64,000 nt of DNA from XN24 sp047921455. GTDB lineage: Bacteria; Pseudomonadota; Gammaproteobacteria; Steroidobacterales; XN24. The position numbers were made by a program, and so were the translations under genes. Location of the stretch: positions 18,919 to 82,918 of the forward strand of contig JBLRWC010000009.1 of assembly GCA_047921455.1 (NCBI GenBank), given 5' to 3'. Below are positions 39,636 to 47,861 of this stretch, piece by piece. The notes beneath the pieces were generated by a model. The model was not told the DNA's origin. It searched no databases and was given only the letters and a program-made list of their open reading frames with translations. How positions within the stretch are numbered: the stretch's first letter is position 1; each line of letters opens with the position of its first letter.

Positions 39636-40496
39636 ATGAGGGCGACTACCCTTTCAAATCAAGGACTTCCAATAATGCGCGAGCAAGCCGGGGAAAACGC
39701 TCCAGGGCCTGTCGAGGTTACTTGCGACGGGCCGGTGACGATTATTTCGCTGCGCCGGCCGGCGGCGAAAAACGCCGTGGACCCCGCCACCGCGCTGGCG
39801 CTTTACCAGGCGATGCTGGGTTTCGAGGCCGACGATGGCGCTTCAAGCGCGGTTCTCACCGGCGCCGCAGACTGTTTTTGCAGCGGCTTCGACCTGAAAG
39901 CGCTGGCCACGGGCGCGGCGGATGACTGGCTGGACCAGCTGCACTTCGGTGGAGGCGGCACGCCGCCGCTCGGCCCGATGGGGCCGACGCGCCTGAGACT
40001 CAGCAAGCCAGTGATCGCGGCCATCGCGGGCCCCGCCGTGGCCGGTGGCATGGAACTGGCGTTGTGGTGCGATATGCGCGTCATGGAGCGCGACGCCTGG
40101 ATGGGCGTGCTTTGTCGCCGCTGGGGCGTACCGCTGATCGACGGCGGCACGGTGCGGCTGCCGCGCCTGGTGGGACTCGGCCGGGCCCTTGACCTGATCA
40201 TGACCGGCCGACGCATCGATGCCGCCGAATGCCTCTCGATCGGCTTGTGCGACCGGCTGGTCGAGCCCGGCCAGGCGCTGCCAGCCGCCATCTCCCTGGC
40301 ACAGGAACTGGCCGCCCTGCCCCAGGAGTGCCTGCAGAGCGACCGCGGGGCCGCCCGCTATGGCGTCATGGCCGACGAGATGGCCGCACTCCAGGCGGAA
40401 TATCACGCCGGCCTCAAGGTACTCCAGGAACAGGCGCGCGAGGGCGCCGCACGGTTCGCGGCGGGCGCCGGACGCCACGGTGACAGCGCCAGCTGA
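39636..40496 (+). CDS. Crotonase (enoyl-CoA hydratase/isomerase) family protein with altered active site
   Basis: A 286-residue crotonase-fold protein. The oxyanion-hole segments SGFDLKAL and IAAIAGPAVAGGMELALWCDMRV are clear. The first catalytic Glu (Glu140, matching rat Glu144) is kept, but the second (rat Glu164, in PE) is replaced by Cys160 in GVLCRRWGVPL. It is therefore probably not an ordinary hydratase. Start is ATG 39636 behind GGAAAGAGG; ATG 39675 with AAGGA is an alternative that would shorten the N-terminus by 13 residues. It stands alone between divergent asnO and the convergent ATP-grasp gene. Substrate unknown. Confidence 0.75.
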   Translation: MRATTLSNQGLPIMREQAGENAPGPVEVTCDGPVTIISLRRPAAKNAVDPATALALYQAMLGFEADDGASSAVLTGAADCFCSGFDLKALATGAADDWLDQLHFGGGGTPPLGPMGPTRLRLSKPVIAAIAGPAVAGGMELALWCDMRVMERDAWMGVLCRRWGVPLIDGGTVRLPRLVGLGRALDLIMTGRRIDAAECLSIGLCDRLVEPGQALPAAISLAQELAALPQECLQSDRGAARYGVMADEMAALQAEYHAGLKVLQEQAREGAARFAAGAGRHGDSAS

Positions 40497-40513
40497 CAGG
40501 CCCGGCTTGTCAG
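40493..40513. terminator. Compact hairpin across two convergent stop codons
   Basis: Arms CTGACAGGC (40493-40501) and GCTTGTCAG (40505-40513) pair over nine bases (one G-T) around a CCG loop. The TGA of the crotonase and the TGA of the ATP-grasp gene sit in opposite arms. No T-run on either strand. Confidence 0.45.
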
Positions 40514-41481
40514 GCCGCGCGGATGGGTTGATACCCCGCCAGTGCGAGTTCCCGTGCCAGGGCAACCCGTTCCTCTGGTGAGCGGTCCTGGCCGGCCAGC
40601 GGATCGACTGCGCTGATCCGGCGCCGCAAGCCGTCCTGGTTCGCGATCTGCACGTTCAGCCCCGGCCGCGCATTCAACTCCAGCAATAGCGGACCTCGGT
40701 CGGCGTCCAGCACGATATCGACGCCAAGATAGCCCAGCTTTGAAACCTCGTAACCACGCGCAGCCATCAGCAGCACCTGGTCCCAGTCTGGAATCACTCG
40801 CCCCGCGATCATGGCGCCTGTATCCGGATGTTCCGCCACGATGCTATTGCCCGGACCGACCGCCGGCAGCGTCATCCCGGTGGCGATGTCGATCCCCGCG
40901 CCGACCGCGCCCTGGTGCAGGTTCGCTTTGCCATCCGACTGGCGTGTCGGCAGGCGCATCATGCACATCAACGGATAGCCGCGATAAACGATGATCCGCA
41001 AGTCTGGCACACCCTGGAAACTGATGTCGTCGAATACCGGGGCAAAACGAACCCGGTACTCGATCATGACTTCGTCGGGCTGTCCGCCGAGACTGAACTG
41101 ACCACTCAGTGCATTGGTCAGGTGATGCTCCAGTTCGTCCCAGTCGAGCAGGCGGCCGCCGCTGGTACGGTAGCGGTCCTTGTGCCGCTGCACGATGACC
41201 ACGATGCCGTCGCCCTGGCTGCCGTGCGCGGGTTTGAGCACGAAATCCTGCCGGTCAGCGATGATGGCCGGCAAGCCGCGAATCTCGTGTGGCGTCGCGA
41301 TGCTGCCGTACAACTCCGGTACCGGGATGCCATGCTGGACCGCAAACTTCTTCGTCAGCAGCTTGTTGTCGACAACCGGGTACTGCTGGCGGGGATTCAG
41401 CGCCATGATGAAATCGGCATTGCGCCGGTTGATCCCCATTACGCCGGCGGCGTTCAGGGCCCGCCACCGCCGCCAGATCAC
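40510..41481 (-). CDS. RimK-like ATP-grasp (alpha-L-glutamate ligase-like) protein
   Basis: A 323-residue ATP-grasp protein of the rimK-related E-lig subfamily. ATP-binding and metal sites are seen in FVLKPAHGSQGDGIVVI (near residue 105) and LGVDIVLD..GPLLLELNARPGLNVQIAN near 270. The family is predicted to add amino acids such as glutamate to a peptide or protein; its true substrate is not known. The start is GTG 41481, which overlaps the preceding stop as GTGA and has GGAGGGGG upstream; no ATG fits. Within the conserved trio it follows the transglutaminase-like 7TM gene. Confidence 0.85.
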   Translation of the reverse strand: MIWRRWRALNAAGVMGINRRNADFIMALNPRQQYPVVDNKLLTKKFAVQHGIPVPELYGSIATPHEIRGLPAIIADRQDFVLKPAHGSQGDGIVVIVQRHKDRYRTSGGRLLDWDELEHHLTNALSGQFSLGGQPDEVMIEYRVRFAPVFDDISFQGVPDLRIIVYRGYPLMCMMRLPTRQSDGKANLHQGAVGAGIDIATGMTLPAVGPGNSIVAEHPDTGAMIAGRVIPDWDQVLLMAARGYEVSKLGYLGVDIVLDADRGPLLLELNARPGLNVQIANQDGLRRRISAVDPLAGQDRSPEERVALARELALAGYQPIRAA

Positions 41482-43001
41482 TTGCCCCCTCCGGCAAGTT
41501 CCCGGAACCTCAGCAGCTCGGTCAACCGGTACCCCGTGTACCGGCCGAGCAGCAACATGGCCGCCAGCACGACCAGCAGCGTCTCCGGGAATACCAGCAC
41601 AAAATGTTGAACCTGCGGCGTGATCATGAGCACGTAGATCACCGCTGCGGCCAGCAGCGTCCCCACGCCTTCTTTCATCGCTTCCCCGGGCCCACGCTCT
41701 TCCCACACGATCGACATGCGCTCGATGGCCATGGTCATGATGACCATCGGGAACAACGCTATCGACAAGCCGATCTCGATCCCGAGCCGATGGCTGACAA
41801 TACTCACCAGCAACATGAGCAACACGACCACCGTCAACACCGCCGCCAGGCGCGGCACGAGCAGCAGCCGCAGGCGTTCCAGGTAGAAGCGGATCGAGAG
41901 GCCCAGCGCCACGATCAGGGTGAACAGCACGATGCCGTTCAGCAAGCGTGTCTCGCGAAAGGCCATCGCCACCAGCACCGGCATGAATGTGCCGAAGGTA
42001 CTTATGCCGATTACATTCCTGAGCAATACAACCAGGAACGCGCCCAGCGGCACGAGCAGCAATATGGCGTACATCGACTGGGTACTGAGCGGCAGGTCGA
42101 GGAGCGAAAATTCCATGATCCTGCGATGCTCGCGCTCGGTCCGCAGTTCCGCGACGCGCAGCGCATCTTCGATCGTATGGCGCGTCGCAAAGGTGACCGA
42201 CGGCCCGCGCGCGCCCTCGACCTCGAGTACCGGCGCCGCATCCCATGACCAGACGACCAGGTTGGCCGGCAGCCCCCGGCTGCCATCACGCGGATCGAAA
42301 TAGAGCCAATCGTCACCGTTATGCACGACGATCCAGTATTCCAGCTCCCCGTCCCGGCGGTCCTCCACCAGCCGGAGCGCCTGGATGATGTGGGCCGGGA
42401 TGCGCGCAGAATGGAGCACCTGGATGACCAGCTGGGCGCGCTCCAACGGGCTGGGGCGGTTGCCGAGAAACAACCGCGCCGTGTCGTCGGATACGTCCAC
42501 GATGCGCATCGCTGCGGCGGCAAATGTCGCAATATCCGCCGACTGCTGCCGCACGCGCGTGACCAACTCCTCCAGCGCCGTGGCGAACGGGTCTTCCATG
42601 ACCGGTCGGGAGGGGAACGGCGGCGTGGGCCGCTGCGCCGGAGTTTCCCTGCTGTGGAACAGGGTGGCCCGGTAGTACAGCGCCTGGTCGCCCCGCGCCC
42701 GGCGGACCGCCCAGATGGCCGACCGCGAATCTTGCCCGTCTTCCAGGATCAGTCCGTAACCACGGGAAATGAACTGCTCATCAAAAATCATGAAACCGGG
42801 CGGAGAATCCGGCAGGCGCATCGTGACTTTCACCGGGCCGGTCGCGGCCCTGTTGAACGACATCCTGGCCTCGACGGTCCAGGTTTGCGTTTGCCGCTCG
42901 GCGGTGACGGGAAATCCGAGCACCTGCCACTTGTACCAGAACAAGCCGGCGCCCACGACCGTCAATGACAGCACGAGCGCCAGCAGGTGTCGACGGCTCA
43001 C
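41478..43001 (-). CDS. Inactive transglutaminase-like protein with C-terminal 7TM region
   Basis: A 507-residue membrane protein. One N-terminal helix (about 5-23) precedes a periplasmic transglutaminase-like region with HNGDDWLYFDPRDGSRG near 240-256, in which the catalytic Cys is not evident. From about 305 a set of hydrophobic helices follows (SMYAILLLVPLGAFLVVLL onward), matching the 7TM transglutaminase-fusion family. It is not known what the domain binds; inactive transglutaminase folds often bind peptides. GTG 43001 overlaps the upstream stop as GTGA. It is the middle gene of a protease, 7TM and ATP-grasp set. Confidence 0.82.
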   Translation of the reverse strand: MSRRHLLALVLSLTVVGAGLFWYKWQVLGFPVTAERQTQTWTVEARMSFNRAATGPVKVTMRLPDSPPGFMIFDEQFISRGYGLILEDGQDSRSAIWAVRRARGDQALYYRATLFHSRETPAQRPTPPFPSRPVMEDPFATALEELVTRVRQQSADIATFAAAAMRIVDVSDDTARLFLGNRPSPLERAQLVIQVLHSARIPAHIIQALRLVEDRRDGELEYWIVVHNGDDWLYFDPRDGSRGLPANLVVWSWDAAPVLEVEGARGPSVTFATRHTIEDALRVAELRTEREHRRIMEFSLLDLPLSTQSMYAILLLVPLGAFLVVLLRNVIGISTFGTFMPVLVAMAFRETRLLNGIVLFTLIVALGLSIRFYLERLRLLLVPRLAAVLTVVVLLMLLVSIVSHRLGIEIGLSIALFPMVIMTMAIERMSIVWEERGPGEAMKEGVGTLLAAAVIYVLMITPQVQHFVLVFPETLLVVLAAMLLLGRYTGYRLTELLRFRELAGGGK

Positions 43002-43522
43002 TCAATAAACCTCGCCGGGTCACATTTCGGCCGGCTGGTGAAGGTCAGCTCCGGATCCACAATGACCGAGCCCCGCATGGCGCTCCGGCCTATCAGCAAG
43101 GGATAAATGAATCCCTCGCGCGGCACCAGGCTGACCTCGACTTCGCGCGTGAGATGACCCAGGCAGATCCACATGTTCACTACCGGGCGGCGCGTCGATG
43201 GCCCGTCATGCTGCTTGATGCGTACGTTTCGCGCCAAGGGTCGCTCAAGCGTAATGAACTCGTCGCTGTCGGGATCCCGCACGTCGAAACGAACATAGCG
43301 GGTGTCCCCGCGCCGGAATCGCGTGATGTTATGGGCGTCCAGCGAACTGGTCTCCGCGCCCGTATCGAGCTTGCCTTTCAGGCTGAAACCCTTGTCCGCG
43401 ATGATCACGCGCTCGACATAACCGAAAATCGTCTTGCTCGGATCCCGGCCATGGGCCTCCTGTGGCACTGCACAGGCAATGACCAGGACAACCGCGACTA
43501 CCAGTACATTAAATCTTTTCAC
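42998..43522 (-). CDS. Retropepsin-like (RimB/Zn_protease family) peptidase, secreted or lipid-anchored
   Basis: A 174-residue exported protein. The N-terminal hydrophobic segment ends in VIAC (Cys17), a possible lipobox, so a lipoprotein is likely; otherwise a signal peptide of about 24 residues. The mature part has the retropepsin-type active site KLDTGAETSSLDAH with Asp53, and the second conserved segment YPLLIGRSAMRG, where LIGR is the usual flap/hydrophobic-Gly-Arg motif. The Pfam family was once called zinc protease, but the active site is aspartic. The start is GTG 43522 with AGGGTGG upstream. It is the first gene of the trio and its stop overlaps the second gene. Confidence 0.82.
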   Translation of the reverse strand: MKRFNVLVVAVVLVIACAVPQEAHGRDPSKTIFGYVERVIIADKGFSLKGKLDTGAETSSLDAHNITRFRRGDTRYVRFDVRDPDSDEFITLERPLARNVRIKQHDGPSTRRPVVNMWICLGHLTREVEVSLVPREGFIYPLLIGRSAMRGSVIVDPELTFTSRPKCDPARFIE

Positions 43523-43614
43523 GATCGGGCCACCCTGACGTTCAACCGGAGCCCAAGGCGAGATGGCATCCCATTATAGTTCACGGTAAGTACACCGTCG
43601 GTGGCGCGGAGAAA

Positions 43615-43690
43615 TGGTGGGCCGCCTGGGACTCGAACCCAGAACCATCGGATTAAAAGTCCGGTGCTCTACCAATTGAGCTAACGGCCC
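43615..43690 (-). tRNA. tRNA-Lys(TTT)
   Basis: A 76-base cloverleaf read on the minus strand. It starts GGGCCGTTAGCTC, and the anticodon loop CTTTTAA gives anticodon TTT (Lys). The T-arm is GGGTTCGAGTCCC and the 3' CCA is encoded. Acceptor GGGCCGT pairs with GCGGCCC. It follows queC, the usual place in gammaproteobacteria. MnmA at 10917 would thiolate its U34. Confidence 0.98.
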
Positions 43691-43747
43691 GTTCTGCTGT
43701 GACCCCACCGTGGGACGCTGCGGGCGCGACAGTTTAGCCGATAAGGG

Positions 43748-44440
43748 CTAAGTACGGTATCGGGTCGGATCAGGAAACCCCGCGGCGTCGAAACCAGCGC
43801 GCCGCAAGCGACAGGAATCGCAGCGACCGCAGGCAGCGCCGTCCTCGTCGGCCTGGTAACAGGACACCGTCAGGCGGTAATCCACCCCCAGCGCCATGCC
43901 CTGGCGAATGATCTCGGCCTTGCTCAGCTCGATCAGCGGCGCGTGAATCTCTAGAGCTGCGCCGCTGACGGCGCGGCGTGTCGCCACCGACGCCACCTTC
44001 CTGAACGCTTCGATGAACTCCGGGCGGCAATCCGGGTAACCCGAGTAGTCCACCGCATTGACCCCGATGAACAGGTGTCCCGCATCGAGCACCTCGGCGA
44101 CGCCCATGCCGAGCGCAAGAAACACGCTGTTGCGCGCCGGAACATAGGTGGAAGGGATACCTTCAGTCGGGGTTTCCGGCACCGACATCGTCGTATCCGT
44201 CAGCGAGGAGCCGCCGATCATGTCCAATTCGATGCCAACGACCCGGTGCGAGCGTGCGCCCAGGGCCGCGGCCACACGGGCTGCGGCGGCCAGCTCGGCC
44301 GCATGGCGCTGACCGTAGCGGAAACTCAGGGCATGGCATTCGAACCCCGCAGCGACGGCCTGCGCGAGCACAGTGGCGGAGTCCAGCCCGCCCGACAACA
44401 ACACGACCGCGCGGCGGGCCGGTTCAGCGGCCGGGTTCAT
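43748..44440 (-). CDS. queC: 7-cyano-7-deazaguanine synthase
   Basis: A 230-residue ATP-dependent enzyme that makes preQ0 for queuosine and related modified bases. It has the PP-loop LLSGGLDSATVL near residue 15 and the zinc cysteines in CYQADEDGAACGRCDSC near the C-terminus. E. coli QueC has 231 residues. The ATG at 44440 overlaps queE by 17 bases; the upstream open frame lies in queE and is discarded. queD and queF are not in the window. Confidence 0.96.
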   Translation of the reverse strand: MNPAAEPARRAVVLLSGGLDSATVLAQAVAAGFECHALSFRYGQRHAAELAAAARVAAALGARSHRVVGIELDMIGGSSLTDTTMSVPETPTEGIPSTYVPARNSVFLALGMGVAEVLDAGHLFIGVNAVDYSGYPDCRPEFIEAFRKVASVATRRAVSGAALEIHAPLIELSKAEIIRQGMALGVDYRLTVSCYQADEDGAACGRCDSCRLRRAGFDAAGFPDPTRYRT

Positions 44441-45098
44441 CGCCCCACAACACCTTGTGCAATTGCAGCTGGAAACGCACCGGCAACCGGTCGGCGAGTA
44501 TCCAGTCCGCCAGTTGTGCGGGATCGACGCGCTCCCAGCAGGGCGAGAACAACACCTCGCAGCGCGCCGCGAGTCGGTGTTCGGCGACAAACCCGCGCGC
44601 CCATTCGTAGTCGTCACGGTCGCAGATGACGAACTTGGCGAAGTCCTGTGGCCGCAGGCACGCCAGGTTCTCAAGTCGGTTGCGTGCCTGCTCGCCGGAG
44701 CCCGGTGTTTTCACATCCATGACGCGCTGCGCGCGCGGATCGAGCACCGAGATATCGAGCGCCCCACTCGTCTCGACGGAAACCAGGTAGCCGGCGTCGC
44801 AGAGTTGCTCGACCAGCGCCGCGCAACCGCGCTGCGCCAGCGGTTCACCACCGGTCACGCATACATGCCGCGCGCCGTGCCCGGCCACTGCGGCAAGGAT
44901 ATCCTCCAAGGTGCGTCGTTGTCCGCCGTGAAAGGCATAGGCCGTATCGCAATAACCGCAGCGCAACGGACAGCCGGTGAGCCGCACAAACACGGTCGGC
45001 CAGCCCACACTGCCCGCCTCGCCCTGCAGGGAATAGAAAATCTCGGTAATGCGCAGCGACTGGCCAGCCGCTACAGCCTCGTCGACCGCGGTAGCCAT
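44424..45098 (-). CDS. queE: 7-carboxy-7-deazaguanine synthase
   Basis: A 224-residue radical SAM enzyme converting 6-carboxytetrahydropterin to 7-carboxy-7-deazaguanine. The cluster motif is C43-x3-C47-x2-C50 (CPLRCGYC), with SLQGEAGSVG and VCVTGGEPL nearby. The length fits the family. It lies five bases after cpoB and overlaps queC at its 3' end, so it is the penultimate gene of the Tol-Pal block. Confidence 0.96.
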   Translation of the reverse strand: MATAVDEAVAAGQSLRITEIFYSLQGEAGSVGWPTVFVRLTGCPLRCGYCDTAYAFHGGQRRTLEDILAAVAGHGARHVCVTGGEPLAQRGCAALVEQLCDAGYLVSVETSGALDISVLDPRAQRVMDVKTPGSGEQARNRLENLACLRPQDFAKFVICDRDDYEWARGFVAEHRLAARCEVLFSPCWERVDPAQLADWILADRLPVRFQLQLHKVLWGDEPGR

Positions 45099-45103
45099 TC
45101 CCC

Positions 45104-45907
45104 CTAGCGGCGCTCCGAACGCATCCGTTCCAGCCGCTGGTTCGCCAGCCTGGCGGCGGTGGAATCGGGATATTGCTCGACCACGGCCTCGAGCGAGGCG
45201 CGGGCATCGGCCCAGCGCTGCAGTTCGTACTGGCAGAAGCCGGCCTTCAACAGTGCGTCAGGCGCCTTCCGGGAGTTCGGATAGTCCTCCAGCATTTGCT
45301 GAAACACCGCCAGCGCAGTTTCGAAATCCCGATTGACATAGTGGGTCTCTCCCAACCAGTACTGGGCATTATCCGCCAGCGTACTCTGCGGGAAATCGGC
45401 GAGAAACTGCTTGAACCCCGCTTCGGCCTGCGGGTAGCGGCCCTGGCGGAGCAGTTCAAGCGCCGCCTGGTAACGCTCGCTTTCCCCGGCGCCCGTCGCC
45501 CCGGCGGGCGCCGATGGACCACCGCCGACCCCCAGCGGGCTGGCCGCCGAAGGCGCCGTCCCCGTGGGCGCATCGCCCCCGCGAGTCCGCCGCTCAAGCG
45601 ACTGGAGTCGCTGGTCGAGATCCAGGTATTGGTCGCGCTGGCGGGTGGCAGCGCCCTCCGCCTCGTACTGCAAGGCTTCCGTGTGGCCCCGCAGCTCGCG
45701 CACTTCGTTGCGCAGCTCTTCGAGCTCCGTGGCAATTTGCAGCAGGCTCTCGTTACGCACGACGCGCTCGATGGTGCCGACGCGCTGATCGAGTTCGTCG
45801 AGCTTGAGCAAAACCGGATCTTCCTCCGGCGGCAGCGCGCAGCCGGCGGCAAAGGCGCCAGCGAGCAGCAACGCTGCGGTGGTCTTGAAACGCTTGGCTG
45901 TTTTCAT
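45104..45907 (-). CDS. cpoB: Cell division coordinator CpoB (YbgF), possible lipoprotein
   Basis: A 267-residue periplasmic Tol-Pal-associated protein. The signal peptide is about 1-22, but it ends AAGC-ALPP, so Cys23 may be a lipid-modified residue; typical CpoB is soluble. A trimeric coiled coil (about 33-110, VGTIERVVRNESLL..ELEELRNEVREL) is followed by a Gly/Ala/Pro linker and three TPR-like repeats (about 143-260). CpoB links PBP1B and Tol during constriction in E. coli. Its ATG overlaps the pal stop by four bases. Confidence 0.92.
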   Translation of the reverse strand: MKTAKRFKTTAALLLAGAFAAGCALPPEEDPVLLKLDELDQRVGTIERVVRNESLLQIATELEELRNEVRELRGHTEALQYEAEGAATRQRDQYLDLDQRLQSLERRTRGGDAPTGTAPSAASPLGVGGGPSAPAGATGAGESERYQAALELLRQGRYPQAEAGFKQFLADFPQSTLADNAQYWLGETHYVNRDFETALAVFQQMLEDYPNSRKAPDALLKAGFCQYELQRWADARASLEAVVEQYPDSTAARLANQRLERMRSERR

Positions 45908-46446
45908 CGCAGGTAAACAATCTCCACGCGGCGGTTCATGGCCCAGGCTTCTTCGTCACTGCCGGTCACGGCTGGCCGCTCTTCACCGTAGCTGACAGTG
46001 GTGATCTGGCTTCCCGGGACCCCCTGGAGCATCAGGGCGCGCCGTACGGCCTGCGCACGACGCTCGCCGAGACCAATATTGTACTCGCGTGAACCGCGCT
46101 CATCGGTGTGGCCCTCGAGACGAACCGTCGCCCCCGAGTTGGCTACGAGGTTACCGGCGTGGCTGGCGAGCGACTGGCTGTATTCGGCGCGAATCGCCGA
46201 GGAATCAAAATCGAAGTAAATGATGCTGTGGCCCAGCAACGCTTCCGGGGTATCGAGTTGGCCAAATTCACCGTCCAGCGGACGGCCTTCCGCGTAGAGT
46301 TCATCCTCGGTCAGCGGTTGGGTAACGAAACCGTCATCACCTTCTCCGGCTACCCGGGCGGCCTCGTCATCGGGCTTGGTAGCGCGGGCGCAACCGGCGA
46401 TCAGGACCGCAGTAACCAACAGGATCGCAAGTTTTTGCAAGGACAT
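45904..46446 (-). CDS. pal: Peptidoglycan-associated lipoprotein Pal
   Basis: A 180-residue outer-membrane lipoprotein. The lipobox is LIAGC with Cys19. The OmpA-like C-terminal domain binds meso-DAP of peptidoglycan and shows IIYFDFDSSAIR, LEGHTDERGSREYNIGLGERRA and NRRVEIVYLR. The ATG at 46446 is preceded by GAGGG; a longer frame exists but does not look like a signal peptide. It follows tolB after a 105-base spacer and shares an ATGA with cpoB. Confidence 0.97.
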   Translation of the reverse strand: MSLQKLAILLVTAVLIAGCARATKPDDEAARVAGEGDDGFVTQPLTEDELYAEGRPLDGEFGQLDTPEALLGHSIIYFDFDSSAIRAEYSQSLASHAGNLVANSGATVRLEGHTDERGSREYNIGLGERRAQAVRRALMLQGVPGSQITTVSYGEERPAVTGSDEEAWAMNRRVEIVYLR

Positions 46447-46551
46447 GGCGTGTTTTCCCTCGTGAGAGTGCATGGACCGTGGACCGCGCAAGGCGGTGGA
46501 ACACCGGCGGGCCGGACTACCCGGTTCGCCAGACTATGTTAACCGTTCGCT

Positions 46552-47853
46552 TCAACGCGCGTAAGGCGACCAGACGGGTTCGCGCACATCACCCTCGGTG
46601 GCCGCGATGCGCTGCCGGACACGGCCGTCCGCCGAAACGGCGGACAAGACACCGCGCCCGCCCTCGCGGGTGGCATAAATGATCATGCTGCCGTTCGGCG
46701 CGAAGCTGGGCGATTCATCCTGGCGGCCCTCTGACAAGACCCGAAAGCCACCCTGGCGCATGTCCAGCAAGGCGATCCGGAAATTGCCGCGGTCGTTATG
46801 GACCACGACCAGCTGTTCGCCATCGGGCGACACGCGCGGCCGGGCGTTGTAGTTGCCCTGGAAAGTCACCCGGCGGACATTACTGCCGTCCACCCCGACC
46901 CGATAGATCTGCGGGCCGCCGGCGCGGTCCGAAGTGAAGTAGATGCTCTTGCCGTCCGGGGCCCAGCTTGGTTCCGTATCGATGGCGGGATGGGTGGTGA
47001 GGCGGCGCACCGCCTTGTTGGCCAGGTTCAGCACATGGATATCCAGGTTGCCGTCGACGCCGCCAAGCACCAGCGCAAGCTGGGTTCCATCCGGCGACCA
47101 TGCGGGCGCACCGTTGATTCCCGGGGCGGAAGAAACAATTTCCCGGCGACCGGTAGCGAGTTCCTGGACGAAAATCCGCGACACGCCGGTCTCGAACGAA
47201 ACGTAGGCAATACGCCGGCCATCGGGAGACCAGGCCGGCGACATGATCGGTTGGGCCGACTCGGCGATGACGCCCGGCCGCGCGCCGTCCGCGTCCGCCA
47301 GCCAGAGGCGGTAGCGCGCCTTGTTATCTTCGCGATCCACGGTCACATAAGCGATGCGGGTGGAAAAGATTCCCGGCACACCGGTCAGGCGCTCGAAAAT
47401 CATGTCGGCGATGCGGTGCGCGCCGGCGCGCAGGTTATTCGCCGCCACCGGCAGGCTATACCCCATCAGCGGCTGGCCGCGAAACACGTCGTAGACGTGG
47501 AACTCGATTTCGTAACGACCCGCGGCAGCCGGCTTGATGCGCCCGATGACCACGATATCGGTTTTCAGCAAGCGCCAATCTTCGAGGCGCACCTCGTCCG
47601 GCCGGGTCGGCCGCGACACCATGTCGCGGCGGTCCATGGGCGCAAAGCGGCCGCTGAACGCCAGGTCACCGTCGATCACCGCCGCCACGTCCACTGCAGG
47701 CCGGCCTTCGCCTTCGAACCCGAAGGGCACGATGGTGATCGGCACGGCTTCGCTGACGCCCCGCGTAATTTCGATGCGCAGTTCCGCGCGGGCGAGCGGC
47801 GCCGCCAGCAGCAAGAGCGCGCTGAGCAGCAAAACGGAAATCCTGTAACTCAT
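46552..47853 (-). CDS. tolB: Tol-Pal periplasmic protein TolB
   Basis: A 433-residue secreted beta-propeller (E. coli 430). A signal peptide MSYRISVLLLSALLLLAAPLARA ends at about residue 23. The N-terminal TolA-binding part is followed by repeated SPDG/APDG blades (SPDGRRIAYVSF, SPDGTQLALVL, APDGKSIYFTS, SPDGEQLVVVHN). ATG 47853 is favoured over an upstream TTG at 47865, which would sit directly on the ribosome binding site. Pal follows after a gap of 105 bases in which I see no other signal. Confidence 0.97.
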   Translation of the reverse strand: MSYRISVLLLSALLLLAAPLARAELRIEITRGVSEAVPITIVPFGFEGEGRPAVDVAAVIDGDLAFSGRFAPMDRRDMVSRPTRPDEVRLEDWRLLKTDIVVIGRIKPAAAGRYEIEFHVYDVFRGQPLMGYSLPVAANNLRAGAHRIADMIFERLTGVPGIFSTRIAYVTVDREDNKARYRLWLADADGARPGVIAESAQPIMSPAWSPDGRRIAYVSFETGVSRIFVQELATGRREIVSSAPGINGAPAWSPDGTQLALVLGGVDGNLDIHVLNLANKAVRRLTTHPAIDTEPSWAPDGKSIYFTSDRAGGPQIYRVGVDGSNVRRVTFQGNYNARPRVSPDGEQLVVVHNDRGNFRIALLDMRQGGFRVLSEGRQDESPSFAPNGSMIIYATREGGRGVLSAVSADGRVRQRIAATEGDVREPVWSPYAR

Positions 47854-47861
47854 GTTTTGGG

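Noticed and set aside
43733..43752. Hairpin after queC as an intrinsic terminator
   Set aside because: TTAGCC and GGCTAA arms exist around a six-base loop, but the stem is only six bases with no T-run, and the tRNA-Lys that follows could be co-transcribed.
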